From contig NC_087077.1 in NCBI RefSeq assembly GCF_026151205.1, forward strand, positions 10,097,983 to 10,161,982: DNA of 64,000 bases. The letters are read 5' to 3'. The stretch is from Bolinopsis microptera (taxonomy: Eukaryota; Ctenophora; Tentaculata; Lobata; Bolinopsidae). This document shows, piece after piece, positions 1 through 11,262 of the stretch (positions are counted from its first letter, which is position 1; every line of letters starts with the position of its first letter). The notes beneath the pieces are model-generated. The model searched no databases and was not told the DNA's origin. It saw only the letters and a list, made by a program, of their open reading frames with translations. A program made the position numbers and the translations under genes.

Positions 1-3000
1 GGGATAAGAAACTGCTAGTTACCCTACTGTATCACCCTGACAACTGGGATAAGAAACTGCTAGTTACCCTACTGTATCACACTGACAACTGGGATAAGAA
101 ACTGCTAGTTACCCTACTGCATCACCCTGACAACTGGGATAAGAAACTGCTAGTTACCCTACTGCATCACCCTGACAACTGGGATAAGAAACTGCTAGTT
201 ACCCTACTGCATCACCCTGACAACTGGGATAAGAAACTGCTAGTTACCCTACTGCATCACCCTGACAACTGGTATAAGAAACTGCTAGTTACCCTACTGC
301 ATCACCCTGACAACTGGTATAAGAAACTGCTAGTTACCCTACTGTATAACCCTGACAACTGGGATAAGAAACTGCTAGTTACTCTACTGCATCACCCTGA
401 CAACTGGGATAAGAAACTGCTAGTTACCCTACTGTATCACCCTGACAACTGGGATAAGAAACTGCTAGTTACCCTACTGCATCACCCTGACAACTGGGAT
501 AAGAAACTGCTAGTTACCCTACTGTATCACCCTGACAACTGGGATAAGAAACTGCTAGTTACCCTACTGTATCACCCTGACAACTGGGATAAGAAACTGC
601 TAGTTACCCTACTGCATCACCCTGACAACTGGGATAAGAAACTGCTAATTACCCTACTGCATCAACCTGACAACTGGGATAAGAAACTGCTAGTTACCCT
701 ACTGTATCACCCTGACAACTGGGATAAGAAACTGCTAGTTACCCTACTGTATCACCCTGACAACTGGGATAAGAAACTGCTAGTTACCCTACTGTATCAC
801 CCTGACAACTGAGATAAGAAACTGCTAGTTACCCTACTGCATCACCCTGACAACTGGGATAAGAAACTGCTAGTTACCCTACTGTATCACCCTGACAACT
901 GGGATAAGAAACTGCTAGTTACCCTACTGCATCACCCTGACAACTGGGATAAGAAACTGCTAGTTACCCTACTGTATCACCCTGACAACTGGGATAAGAA
1001 ACTGCTAGTTACCCTACTGCATCACCATGGCAACTGAGTTAAGAAACTGCTAGTTACCCTACTGTATCACCCTGACAACTGGGATAAGAAACTGCTAGTC
1101 ACCCTACTGCATCACCCTGACAACTGAGATAAGAAACTGCTAGTTACCCTACTACATCACCCTGACAACTGGGATAAGAAACTGCTAGTTACCCTACTGT
1201 ATCACCCTGACAACTGAGATAAGAAACTGCTAGTTACCCTACTGTATCACCCTGACAACTGGAATAAGAAACTGCTAGTTACCCTACTGTATCACCCTGA
1301 CAACTGAACTAAGAAACTGCTAGTTACCCTACTGTATCACACTGACAACTGGGATAAGAAACTGCTAGTTACCCTACTGCATCACCCTGACAACTGGGAT
1401 AAGAAACTGCTAGTTACCCTACTGTATCACCCTGACAACTGGGATAAGAAACTGCTAGTTACCCTACTGCATCACCCTGACAACTGGGATAAGAAACTGC
1501 TAGTTACCCTACTGCATCACCCTGACAACTGGTATAAGAAACTGCTAGTTACCCTACTGCATCACCCTGACAACTGGTATAAGAAACTGCTAGTTACCCT
1601 ACTGTATAACCCTGACAACTGGGATAAGAAACTGCTAGTTACTCTACTGCATCACCCTGACAACTGGGATAAGAAACTGCTAGTTACCCTACTGTATCAC
1701 CCTGACAACTGGGATAAGAAACTGCTAGTTACCCTACTGCATCACCCTGACAACTGGGATAAGAAACTGTTAGTTACCCTACTGTATCACCCTGACAAAT
1801 GGGATAAGAAACTGCTAGTTACCCTACTGCATCACCCTGACAACTGGGATAAGAAACTGCTAGTTACCCTACTGTATCACCCTGACAACTGGGATAAGAA
1901 ACTGCTAGTTACCCTACTGTATCACCCTGACAACTGAGATAAGAAACTGCTAGTTACCCTACTGTATCACCCTGACAACTGGGATAAGAAACTGCTAGTT
2001 ACCCTACTGTATCACCCTGACAACTGGGATAAGAAACTGCTAGTTACCCTACTGTATCACACTGACAACTGGGATAAGAAACTGCTAGTTACCCTACTGC
2101 ATCACCCTGACAACTGGGATAAGAAACTGCTAGTTACCCTACTGCATCACCCTGACAACTGGGATAAGAAACTGCTAGTTACCCTACTGCATCACCCTGA
2201 CAACTGGGATAAGAAACTGCTAGTTACCCTACTGCATCACCCTGACAACTGGTATAAGAAACTGCTAGTTACCCTACTGCATCACCCTGACAACTGGTAT
2301 AAGAAACTGCTAGTTACCCTACTGTATAACCCTGACAACTGGGATAAGAAACTGCTAGTTACTCTACTGCATCACCCTGACAACTGGGATAAGAAACTGC
2401 TAGTTACCCTACTGTATCACCCTGACAACTGGGATAAGAAACTGCTAGTTACCCTACTGCATCACCCTGACAACTGGGATAAGAAACTGCTAGTTACCCT
2501 ACTGTATCACCCTGACAACTGGGATAAGAAACTGCTAGTTACCCTACTGTATCACCCTGACAACTGGGATAAGAAACTGCTAGTTACCCTACTGCATCAC
2601 CCTGACAACTGGGATAAGAAACTGCTAATTACCCTACTGCATCAACCTGACAACTGGGATAAGAAACTGCTAGTTACCCTACTGTATCACCCTGACAACT
2701 GGGATAAGAAACTGCTAGTTACCCTACTGTATCACCCTGACAACTGAGATAAGAAACTGCTAGTTACCCTACTGTATCACACTGACAACTGGGATAAGAA
2801 ACTGCTAGTTACCCTACTGCATCACCCTGACAACTGGTATAAGAAACTGCTAGTTACCCTACTGCATCACCCTGACAACTGGGATAAGAAACTGCTAGTT
2901 ACCCTACTACATCACCCTGACAACTGGTATAAGAAACTGCTAGTTACCCTACTGTATCACCCTGACAACTGGGATAAGAAACTGCTAGTTACCCTACTGT

Positions 3001-3105
3001 ATCACCCTGACAACTGGGATAAGAAACTGCTAGTTACCCTACTGCATCACCCTGACAACTGGGATAAGAAACTGCTAATTACCCTACTGCATCAACCTGA
3101 GAACT
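1..3105. repeat. 45-bp satellite array, 69 units, with higher-order repeats
   Basis: The unit begins GGGATAAGAAACTGCTAGTT and repeats every 45 bp for exactly 69 units; it runs off the left edge of the window. Units differ at a few diagnostic sites (GGGAT/GGTAT/GAGAT; CTGCATC/CTGTATC; ATCACACTG; CTAATT with ATCAACC). The same run of variants recurs at offsets of 1260 bp (61 vs 1321) and 1980 bp (61 vs 2041; 601-661 vs 2581-2641), so multi-unit blocks were duplicated. Since 45 is divisible by 3, one + frame reads a 15-residue repeat (DKKLLVTLLYHPDNW) open for about 270 codons at a stretch. It has no ATG and is broken by TGA wherever a unit has TGAGAT or a similar change (810, 1035, 1125, 1215, 1305, 1935, 2745). 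Confidence 0.97.
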
Positions 3106-4158
3106 TGTTTTTCCCTGTTAACGTATCATATCAACTAGGGTGCGGGTCAATGAGCACCTACTGTTCTGCTGAATTATCTAGTAGTTGACAGTGCATACAC
3201 ATCAGTTTGGGTTGTACTTACGTCAGTTATTGTGAGAAATGGAACAGAGTTACATTGATACCAGATGTCAGTACAAAAGGGCACAAAACGACTGTTTTAT
3301 GCGGGTTCTCACAGTTTAAGACAAATATGTTGGAGAGCAAGATGAGGACAGGAATTAGGTTTGACGCTATTAGGAGATCAAAGAAACATAATTTCAACGG
3401 TTAACGGTATACGCTTACTTGTTGTCATCTAACATGACACATTAACAACTCACTTAAGGCGTATATAAAGCATGGTCCAGTGTCGGCCATGACACGCCGT
3501 CACATATTATTATTAATCTAGACAGGCGTGCAACACTCACATTGGAAATGAACCTATACAATTCTAAACTATATGAGTCGCAGTAATGATATTTGAAAGA
3601 TCTCTGATATTCTTTGCAAGCATGTATACATGAGACACGTTTAAGTCGAGTTTTTACAAACCTCTAATTTTTATGAAATTAAATTAAAATTATCTTATTT
3701 GTTCTGTTTAACTTACGAAAAGGTTTCAAACACAAAGAAAGCAATGCTCGCTTTCTTTGTGTTTGGGTCAAAATAAAACAAACCATAGTTACAGAGTAAA
3801 CATTAATTGAAAAATCAGTAAAATATGATAACAGTTTTGTATATAAAAAGAAATTTAATGAAAATTCCACCACATCTATCAAAACCCCAAATAAAACTCG
3901 ACTTAAACGTGGTCCATTCAGTTTGAAAATGTTTCCATTGAAAGATTGAACATCAAAACGTTGTGTGAACATCAAAACATTGAATGATTGAACATCAAAA
4001 TAATGGCTTTATGTATTTAGCAGTTCTATTTATGGAGCGATCTAGCCAGATGCATAGCAGAAAATTAATATATAATGCAAATGTAGCTAATAGCTAGCAA
4101 ATTTAGCACACAGCTGACAGCGTAGCGGAACCTAAGATTGTCGATCTTTCAAGTTTAT
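3106..4158. other. Gene-free stretch next to the satellite, with a possible MITE
   Basis: No convincing exon is seen; a 65-codon ORF at 3207-3404 has no recognisable features. The one structured part is a possible 274-bp element at 3637-3910 (separate entry). The start of the stretch keeps the satellite's open frame to a TGA at 3186. Confidence 0.5.
3637..3910. mobile_element. Small inverted-repeat element (MITE-like)
   Basis: Perfect 18-bp inverted ends begin ACGTTTAAGTCGAGTTTT at 3637-3654 and recur reversed at 3893-3910. A second perfect 15-bp hairpin (3728-3742 with 3750-3764, loop 7) lies inside. No target-site duplication could be seen at the ends and no coding capacity is present, so the class is unknown. 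Confidence 0.5.
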
Positions 4159-4159
4159 T
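4154..4159 (-). terminator. Poly(A) signal AATAAA of the acidic-protein gene
   Basis: AATAAA on the minus strand shares its first A with the last base of the TAA stop at 4159-4161, implying a very short 3' UTR. Confidence 0.5.
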
Positions 4160-5563
4160 TATAAAGTATAATCCTCAGAATCTGAACTCAATTCGTCAGA
4201 AGATTCTTCTTCAATCTGAAAGTTTGTGTTTGCACTTAGAAAACGTTAAATGAAAATGATAGTGTTCACATTAAAATGATTTGATCCTTTATATTTGATC
4301 GAGGTTATGATTTATTCATATTATCATGCGTTAGATGATTATACCTTAAATGCGATTAAAAACCTCGCAAAACTATCGAAATCTCGAGCACAGATTATAG
4401 AGAATATATACCTTTTTAGGGTCGAACCCTTGTTTCCACTTATCAGGAATGATCAGTCCAGGTATGTTATCCATTCCTCCGTGATTACCGGCGCTGATCG
4501 GTTCTTTGTTGACGGGCGAGGAGTCAGCAGATTTCACTATATCCCCGGCAACCGAGGTTCTCATTGATCTGTGAGCCTGAGGAGTTTACAGGGATGAAGT
4601 AGGTTCAGCGGTAATATCTGTAAACGAAATGGTTATGGAGCTTGGGCCGATGCACGAGGAACAGATTGTCTGCAAGGGAAAATAAAATAAAATTTAAACT
4701 ACAAACCTGAGGAGTCCTGCCACAGAGTTCCTCTTGTAAACTGACTTTTCTACTCCTTGAAGGAGCTGTCAGTAGAGCAGTCCTTCCTAACATCTTGGAG
4801 ATCACGTCACTCTCTTCTTTCTCTTCTTCTGATAGTAACTCATCAAATGAGTACATGGGCATTGATCGATTGAGTTTTGGTGGAGAAACCATGTCTCTTG
4901 GAGACACTAAGTTTTTGGATCCTGGAGATGATCTCCTTGCTGGAGTTTGTTTTTTAAGGCTCATCTCTGTGTCTGTTATTTCGATTTCGATCTGTCCATC
5001 AGAACTACTTTTCTCAGCGATTGTGTGGGCCTTGGTGAGCTGAACCCGAGATTTCTTCCGTTCCCTCAACATCTGAAGGTAATCATCCGAATTCTTGTCC
5101 TTGCTCTTCGTAAATACGTCATTTGAAAGATTTCTTGCGACAGTAGCCTGAACAGAAGTTCCCAGTTCCACCAAATGACGACCACCATGACCGCTAGTGA
5201 CCGCTACACTGTATCTCATAGCTCTCTTCTCCATGATCTTCTTCATAGCTGGATCATCAAACTTGCTCGGCCCTGTCAGCTCTTGTCTGATCTTCTCCTT
5301 GGTTGCAGCGTCTATAGGGACATGTTTCTTTTCTTGTTACCACTGGACGTCTCCTCATTTCCATCTGTCTGTGTGTCAGTGGGAGTGTCAGTGGGCACAT
5401 CTGACAGACCAGACCCCGTGAAACTTAAATCAAAGTCACTGAGCTCTTCGGTGTCAGAGTTATCTTCTTGTAACTCACTTTGGAGGTTGTCACAGAGGCC
5501 GGAAGAGAAGTCCACAGGTCGGTTCCGGGTTAGTTTGCTGATTACATCCCTGTCTTCATCGTC
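4159..5563 (-). CDS. 3' part of a gene for an acidic, Ser-rich protein (unrecognised)
   Basis: Exons read on the minus strand: 5563-4707 (acceptor CTCCCTCCAG), 4576-4412 and 4215-4159, all joined in phase 0. The protein ends in an acidic tail (IEEESSDELSSDSEDYTL), and an AATAAA at 4154-4159 overlaps the stop. It looks largely disordered: Asp/Thr-rich and acidic in the first 75 residues, then a charged region with a conserved-looking start (IDAATKEKIRQELTG), then Ser-Pro-rich stretches (SPGSKNLVSPRDMVSPPK) and a polyacidic patch (LLSEEEKEESD). No known domain was recognised. The reading frame breaks inside the first exon near 5311-5340 (a one-base shift in an A-rich run, or a 29-nt intron). 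The 5' end of the gene was not found. Confidence 0.7.
5312..5340 (-). other. Frame break: 29-nt putative intron or one-base indel
   Basis: Upstream (5341-5563) and downstream (4707-5311) coding stretches are both clearly open but in different frames. Removing 5340-5312 (GTAACA...CTATAG) joins a split GAC codon and restores the frame. Alternatively one extra A in the AAAA run at about 5330 gives a continuous lysine-rich reading. The sequence alone does not decide between them. Confidence 0.6.
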
Positions 5564-7542
5564 CTGGAGGGAGAGGTTTTAGTTTGTAGTGGGAACAGTT
5601 GGTTTATGTGGCTAAAGAGTTTTATCAATCTATCAACCTATCAAGCTAGCGGTATTTCTATCAAATCTTCTTTGATAATTTTAATCTAGAATGGTTACTT
5701 GACTGAATCAATTCCGCTACGAAACGTGAACCAGTCTTAATTCATAACATTAGAATTCAGTCCCACATTTTAAAGAGCTATAGCTGGCCACTAAAATCTG
5801 GCCACTGAAAGTTCGCATTTTCTGGGTAGAAATTTAAAGACCACCATTTTTGCAGCTGAGGTTTAAGTGTTAAATAAAACTTACCGTTTGGGACGTGGAA
5901 GACGAGTGGGCAAGACAGCTTTTTAGTTCGGCCGCCACGGTTATCAAATACACCTAACTGATATGAAGATATAATATCGATCATATCGATCACCAAGGTG
6001 ATTAGGTTGTAATCAAATATCGTGCAAAAATGATAGGTAGCCAGCCACACTCAAATGGAGGTATCCCTTGGTTACGTCATCTATCATGTGCCACAGCACA
6101 GTCCGCTGTTCACATCATCGACACGGTAAAATTGGAATCAAATCAAAATGTAAAACCCTTTACCTGCAACGTGATAGGACTTTATTCAGTGTCAAGGAAA
6201 TGTTAAATAATGGTAGTTCGAACACTCAGTTGAATAAAATCACGGCGAGCTGCTAAAAATAACGACCCAATAAAACCACCACAACTATAAAGAGAAATAA
6301 AGATTAAGAACCAGAATTCAGGTATAAAGTACGGAAGAAAAGTTGAAGGTCGTTATAAATTGTAGCTCGAACACGATGCGCCACCCTGTTGCGCTACTTT
6401 GGGTTACAGTTTGTTACTCCATAGGACAGGTGGTTATTTGATAGCTCTCACCAGGTCTACAACTGCACTAGTTAATAAAATGAGGGATGGTTGAGGGTGT
6501 ATGTGAACGATGGTGTTCTTGGTTTGTTCTGGGAAATGTGGAGGATGACAAAGGCTGACCTATTAATTAATGTGGCTAAAGTGTTGAATTAATTGAACTG
6601 GCGGTATTCCTATAAAATATCCTATATAATCCTATAAAACGTAGGTACACTGTAGTCTGGTGACTTTCTGTGAGGCTAAAGATATTGCACTTTAGTTATT
6701 TTGCAATTTGGATCTGGTTAGACATTCTCTATGTATATGGATTTAACGGATTTAATATTATGAGCGGGATATGGTTTGATCCAGCTTCATTTTGTAGATC
6801 ACGTACAGGTATACCAATGAATGAAGTATGAAATGAAATAATGTGCTAGTATACCACCCATATGGTTAGCAACTGACACAAGTGTCAGGTACTAACCATG
6901 TCAGAGCGGTTCTAAAGGGCGAGGTGAAAATATCCAGCAACAAACAACTAAATCATCTCAAAAACAAATCTATACAGGAAAAATTAAAACCATAATGGAA
7001 TTATTAATTGAAATAACAATTTTAATGCACTATACACATGATACATTTAACATGAAATCCGAATTAGATTGCAGAAAAAACATTTCTGATTTATCGAGTT
7101 GTAGCAAGTGAAACTAAAGGTACAGTGATTACAGTATACTGATTCCAGATCACAGCAGCTCTGTTAATACTCTTATAGAACAGCAGCTGGGATAGTATTA
7201 CAAATCAGCTATAGAATACCAAGATCCTGGGATTATTTGAAGTTTAGGGTTCAAATAATTGGATCATTAGATTGGTGTACACGGCCGGCCATCAGTGTTA
7301 AACTGAGTCCTATCTAACTAGGTCCTGTGACCTACAATGTCCGTTCAATCAGGATTTAATTAACAGGTGGTTGGCATGAAGACATGAAGCCATTTTTAGA
7401 GAAACCAAGAGCGGTTTGAGTATGGTAATTTGTGTTTGTTGATGAGGATCATGACCATGATATCAGATTTTTCAAAACATCAGCTCACTATCCGGCAATA
7501 ACATGCAGCAAGATTTTAAAATAAAAGCCGGTACACCAAGTA
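5564..7542. other. Gene-free stretch upstream of the acidic-protein gene
   Basis: AT-rich DNA without a convincing gene. A 73-bp segment at 5885-5957 (-) sits between acceptor-like and donor-like sites and encodes about 24 residues, but its phase does not match the exon at 5563. Two weakly similar segments (around 5609 and 6569, both with GTGGCTAAAG followed by GCGGTATTYCTAT) hint at an old dispersed repeat. Confidence 0.4.
7535..7542. repeat. Left target-site duplication ACCAAGTA
   Basis: Identical to 9245-9252 and directly adjoining the first base of the inverted repeat. Confidence 0.85.
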
Positions 7543-7563
7543 GGTCATACATCAGTATTCCGA

Positions 7564-7682
7564 CGGCGGCAGTACGGCGGCAGCACGGCGGCAGCACGGC
7601 GGCAGTACGGCGGCAGTACGGCGGCAGTACGGCGGCAGTACGGCGGCAGTCCCGCGGCAGTGCCACGGCAGTACGGCGGCAG
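7564..7682. repeat. 11-bp GC-rich minisatellite, left arm of foldback element
   Basis: About ten units of CGGCGGCAGTA/CGGCGGCAGCA with a variant block (CCCGCGGCAGTGCCACGGCAG) near the inner edge. A short second block sits at 7778-7820 as part of the 138-bp duplication. Because 11 is not a multiple of 3, all frames stay open on both strands; the resulting ORFs (7472-7742) are artefacts of the repeat. Confidence 0.9.
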
Positions 7683-8112
7683 TATAGTGACAACACTTAT
7701 ATCAGAATTTTGATCCAATTATTCCATGATTTTGATGATTAGTTCACATTGATTTGTGAATTTAAAACATATTAAGTACGGCGGCAGTCCCGCGGCAGTG
7801 CCACGGAAGTATGGCGGCAGTATAGTGACAACACTTATATCAGAATTTTGATCCAATTATTCCATGATTTTGATGATTAGTTCACATTGATTTGTGAATT
7901 AAAAACATATTTCGAGAAATCAATAAGTTGTAAATAAGTTCATACAATATCATTATAACTTTAAATCAGTAACTGTCACCCTGGAGCAATAAAATATTAA
8001 AAGTAACGTGATCGCAAGTAACGTGATCGCAAGTGAGACACTCGTAATATGATCTGAGCGCATCACATGAACTAACAAGACCCTAACGACCAGAGAAGGT
8101 GAGGCCATGTTG

Positions 8113-8120
8113 TATATATA
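8113..8120 (+). promoter_or_regulatory. TATA box of the foldback-borne gene
   Basis: TATATATA lies 71 bp upstream of the ATG at 8191, inside the unique core between the inverted arms, suggesting that the element carries its own RNA polymerase II promoter. Just upstream, AAGTAACGTGATCGC is directly repeated (about 7999-8032) and might be a protein-binding site. Confidence 0.5.
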
Positions 8121-8190
8121 GCAGTCAACTCAATGGTTGCGGTCATCAACTCGTTTTATCGTCAACATCTGAACACCTAAACCTTGAAGA

Positions 8191-8751
8191 ATGGATTCCT
8201 CTCTCAGCTCTACTACATCATCCCCCAGTATCCCTAGTCCGTCTACTTTTCAGGATATCAAACTCAGAGATTGTAAAGATTGCAGGACGGAGGACTACAC
8301 TCGACTACCTTTTGGAGAACTACAGCTGAACATATCCCTCTGCAGTTTACATCGAACGACACTACTGGCTACCCCAACACGAAAGAGATCTCGTCCCCTC
8401 TCTCCTAGTCCTACCAACGATCCTACTATCCTTCTTGGTGCCACTCAAGCTGTTATACCTTCTAGACGAGGAGGAGCTACTCCACCAGATACTGATAATG
8501 CTCGCCTAGTAACACCTGTGGCTACACCTACCCGACCCTCTTCCAGTTCCTCACCACCACATAGTATTAGTAGACGCCATCTGAACACTGATGAAACCTA
8601 CTCCCGCTCCTCTGTAGCTGGCGAAGCCTTATCCTCCTACAACAGAGTGCACAGAGACTTTGCCAACCGTCCTGATACCTCCATCAGCCTCTCAAAGTTC
8701 CTGAAACAGAAACGAATCCCTGAAAGATCCTTCTATCCTCAAGCAGAGTGA
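8191..8751 (+). CDS. Unrecognised 186-aa protein carried by the foldback element
   Basis: An uninterrupted ORF of 186 codons without introns starts at ATG 8191 and ends in TGA, entirely inside the unique core of the foldback element. The N-terminal 30 residues are Ser/Thr/Pro-rich, followed by a Cys pair (CKDC, about residues 28-31) and a hydrophobic-basic stretch with CSLH. A basic cluster (TRKRSRP, about residue 63), compatible with nuclear import, is followed by a long Ser/Pro/Thr-rich, probably disordered middle. The C-terminus is compact and charged (LSKFLKQKRIPERSFYPQ). No DDE, helicase or endonuclease motif is visible. The intact frame and the TATA box argue for expression and past selection. 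Role unknown; candidates are a DNA-binding accessory protein of the element or captured cargo. Confidence 0.65.
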   Translation: MDSSLSSTTSSPSIPSPSTFQDIKLRDCKDCRTEDYTRLPFGELQLNISLCSLHRTTLLATPTRKRSRPLSPSPTNDPTILLGATQAVIPSRRGGATPPDTDNARLVTPVATPTRPSSSSSPPHSISRRHLNTDETYSRSSVAGEALSSYNRVHRDFANRPDTSISLSKFLKQKRIPERSFYPQAE

Positions 8752-9019
8752 CTTTCTGGAGAAGAAACGACTCGCAATTGCTGCTGGAAAGATTCTCTAA
8801 ATGTAAATTATTTTATTGCTCCAGGGTGACAGTTACTGATTTAAAGTTATAGTGATATTGTATGAACTTCTTTACAACTAATATTGATTTATCCAAATAT
8901 ATTACATATTAATTGACAAATCTTCAAAATCGTCTCTTTAATTGACAAATCAATGTGAACTAATCATCAAACTCATGAAATAATTGGATCAAAAGTCTGA
9001 TATAAGTGTTGTCACTATA

Positions 9020-9228
9020 CTGCCGTGGCACTGCCGTGGCACTGCCGCGGGACTGCCGCCGTACTGCCGCCGTACTGCCGCCGTACTGCCGCCGTGCTGC
9101 CGCCGTGCTGCCGCCGTGCTGCCGCCGTGCTGCCGCCGTGCTGCCGCCGTGCTGCCGCCGTACTGCCGCCGTGCTGCCGCCGTGCTGCCGCCGTGCTGCC
9201 GCCGTACTGCCGCCGTACTGCCGTCGGA
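9020..9228. repeat. 11-bp GC-rich minisatellite, right arm of foldback element
   Basis: Reverse complement of the left-arm repeat (CTGCCGCCGTA/CTGCCGCCGTG), about 19 units and so expanded relative to the left arm. The inner edge has the matching variant units (GCCGTGGCA, GCCGCGGGA). The overlapping ORFs here are repeat artefacts. Confidence 0.9.
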
Positions 9229-9244
9229 ATACTGATGTATGACC

Positions 9245-9252
9245 ACCAAGTA
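9245..9252. repeat. Right target-site duplication ACCAAGTA
   Basis: Identical to 7535-7542 and directly adjoining the last base of the inverted repeat. Confidence 0.85.
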
Positions 9253-11110
9253 ATATACTCGTTGAGTTCTGATGCTAAGTTCCGATAGTTATTCTCTCGA
9301 TAATGATAAGTGGGACATAATTCAGCAGTCGTTCGACTTGCGAATTTTCATTTTTGCTCTTGATGGGCTTAAGCCTTAAATTATCATGTTAATTTTAATT
9401 AAATAAATTTCAATCAGCAAAGAAAAATTGGAAATATTCCAAACCATGCTCTATTCAATTTAAAAATATCTACTTCTATTCTTTGGCATTTTTAATGACG
9501 TTGCAGATTTTCGATGATATTTTTAGAGACAGTATTACAGTACCCATTACATTGCTAATTTTTCTTTGCAGTTGCAATGCAAGCTACAGCTGCGCACGCG
9601 CAGATTTATTGATTTAGATACGCGTATACGCACAGCAAATTGAAATATTGAGTTAAATTATACATTACAAATCTACTACATTTATTGAGTATATTGTAAC
9701 GTAATAATCTGTTTTCGGGGTCGGTCATATAATTAATGTTTTCGAACAAAGTGAGAGTCTCCACTCAATTTTCAAAAAAATATTTGTCAACGTACTTCGG
9801 CGAGACGTTACGATTACTTTTTAAGTTCTTACATGGCTCAATAAATGTGATAGATTTGTAGTGTAATAATTACGTTGTAATACTAATTAGTTTAAACCTC
9901 AACCAAGTTTTTGGGTTTGATACAAATTATTGCAGACAAATGAGGATTTGTAAGTGCGTTTATGTGTCAAATATTGGGTCAGGAGCGTTATAAAGATAAG
10001 AAGATAGTGAAGGATGAATATTTATGATCAGTCGCCTATTCTTTTAGCTTTTTAGTCCCTACGCTTGTTCTGCAAGACATTTTGTTATTTATATTCCCAG
10101 CTAATTTTCATATTAGGCCCGCATAGTTATATTCAACCACTATTTATACAGCAGTCAGATCAGCGGACTTCTTAATTTGTTTACCTCAGGGCTGCCGACA
10201 CAGCCTGGCTGGAATAATTTTCTTAAGTCTAATTTTCTAAAATTCATAAAATTGTATATCTCATTGGTTATAATTCAGTCCGTCCGATTGTTTTTTTTTT
10301 CTTCCTCTGAGTTGAGACATAATTGATATCAATCATATTTTTACAATTATATTATACATTTGATTGTTTGCTACTGTTTGTAGTTTTAATGTGTCTCCTG
10401 CTGTACGTTGGCTCAGCCGAATAAGTTGTTAAATATCCTAGTTTACTTTTCTAGTTTAGTTAATTTTCATCCATCCACACATTATGCAACTGATATTGCA
10501 ATACCATGTCATTTTTCCCATCATATCTGTTTTATATCAAAATAATGTCAACATAATTTTGCATGGCTGAAATGTAAAGCTTGATTCTCATATCTAATAA
10601 TCGATTGAATTCGAAACGAAACGAAACACAGTATTTACTACACTGAAACTATGCGACAAAGATATTGTCCGGACGTATTAAAGTATTAAGTCGTATTCAT
10701 AAAGAGTTGGAAAATTTTGGTATTTCGATCATGAATACCAAATGTTTAAGATGAATATTAACTGCCTTTTGCCTAGCAGTTGCTAGGTAGTTGCTAATTT
10801 TTATATCCCCGACTGTAAAGGTCACAAAAGGTTCCAGTTTAACAATAACTAGGATGTTTAATGTTTATCTTTTGATAATAAACAGCTTCTTTTGCAACAA
10901 ATTTTGTTGTTAAACTATCATTAAATTGGATAATTAGCTAATTAGCTAAAAATAGATTTTGCTGATATAGAATTAGATAATGATTGAAATGACGTGACCG
11001 ATGGTGTGTGTGCTATTTTGATTTTATTTGGTAAAAAATCCCTAAAGGTGCCTAAAAGTGCATGAATTTAGGTCGTTTCGTGCGTAAAGTGCGTTGTGTT
11101 TTAAAAGTGA
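9253..11110. other. Gene-free AT-rich stretch
   Basis: No exon, RNA gene or clear repeat was recognised. A short alternating CG-rich patch occurs near 9590-9635 (GCGCACGCGCAG, ACGCGTATACGC). Confidence 0.4.
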
Positions 11111-11120
11111 GTTAAGTTGT

Positions 11121-11262
11121 AAGTGTTGCTCTAACCAGAGCCCTCTCACTTGCAGTAGCGCGCGACCGCCGTAGGCGGCAAAAAAAATATTCAACTTGTG
11201 AAACAAGCGCGTCACGCAGTACGCGTATACACATGGCTATGTGAATTGTAAGTGCGCACGAA
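11121..11262 (+). repeat. Copy of a dispersed GC-rich repeat
   Basis: The sequence from GCTCTAACCAGAGCCC through GCGCGCGACC and AAACAAGCGCGTCACGCA to ACACATGGCTATGTGAATT recurs at 51119-51250 on the same strand. Parts recur inverted at 50863-50893, 51580-51632 and 51838-51892 and near 42940. An interspersed non-coding repeat; class not identified. Confidence 0.7.

Larger units (their letters stand above)
7543..9244. mobile_element. Foldback DNA transposon with minisatellite-bearing inverted ends and an 8-bp target duplication
   Basis: The outer ends are GGTCATACATCAGTATTCCG and its reverse complement, flanked on both sides by ACCAAGTA (7535-7542 and 9245-9252), a clean 8-bp target-site duplication. 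Long inverted repeats run from 7543 to about 7996 and from about 8809 to 9244. The outer part is an 11-bp GC-rich tandem repeat (CGGCGGCAGTA), the inner part a unique AT-rich segment ending AGCAATAAAATA. A 138-bp segment is duplicated inside the left arm only (7683 vs 7821). The interior carries one intact gene (8191-8751). Foldback, MULE-like and P/Galileo-type elements have long ends with internal tandem repeats; Merlin and hAT make 8-bp duplications. No transposase is encoded, so it is presumably mobilised in trans. Confidence 0.85.

Noticed and set aside
1..3105. CRISPR array
   Set aside because: The repeats are head to tail without spacers and the surrounding genes are eukaryotic.
5885..5957. 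Possible upstream exon of the acidic-protein gene (LGVFDNRGGRTKKLSCPLVF)
   Set aside because: Flanked by AG and GTAAGT, but the phase does not match the exon at 5563 and no linking exon was found.
7472..7742. Long ORFs in the CGG-rich repeat on both strands (also 8984-9288)
   Set aside because: An 11-bp tandem repeat without stop codons is open in every frame; there is no protein evidence.
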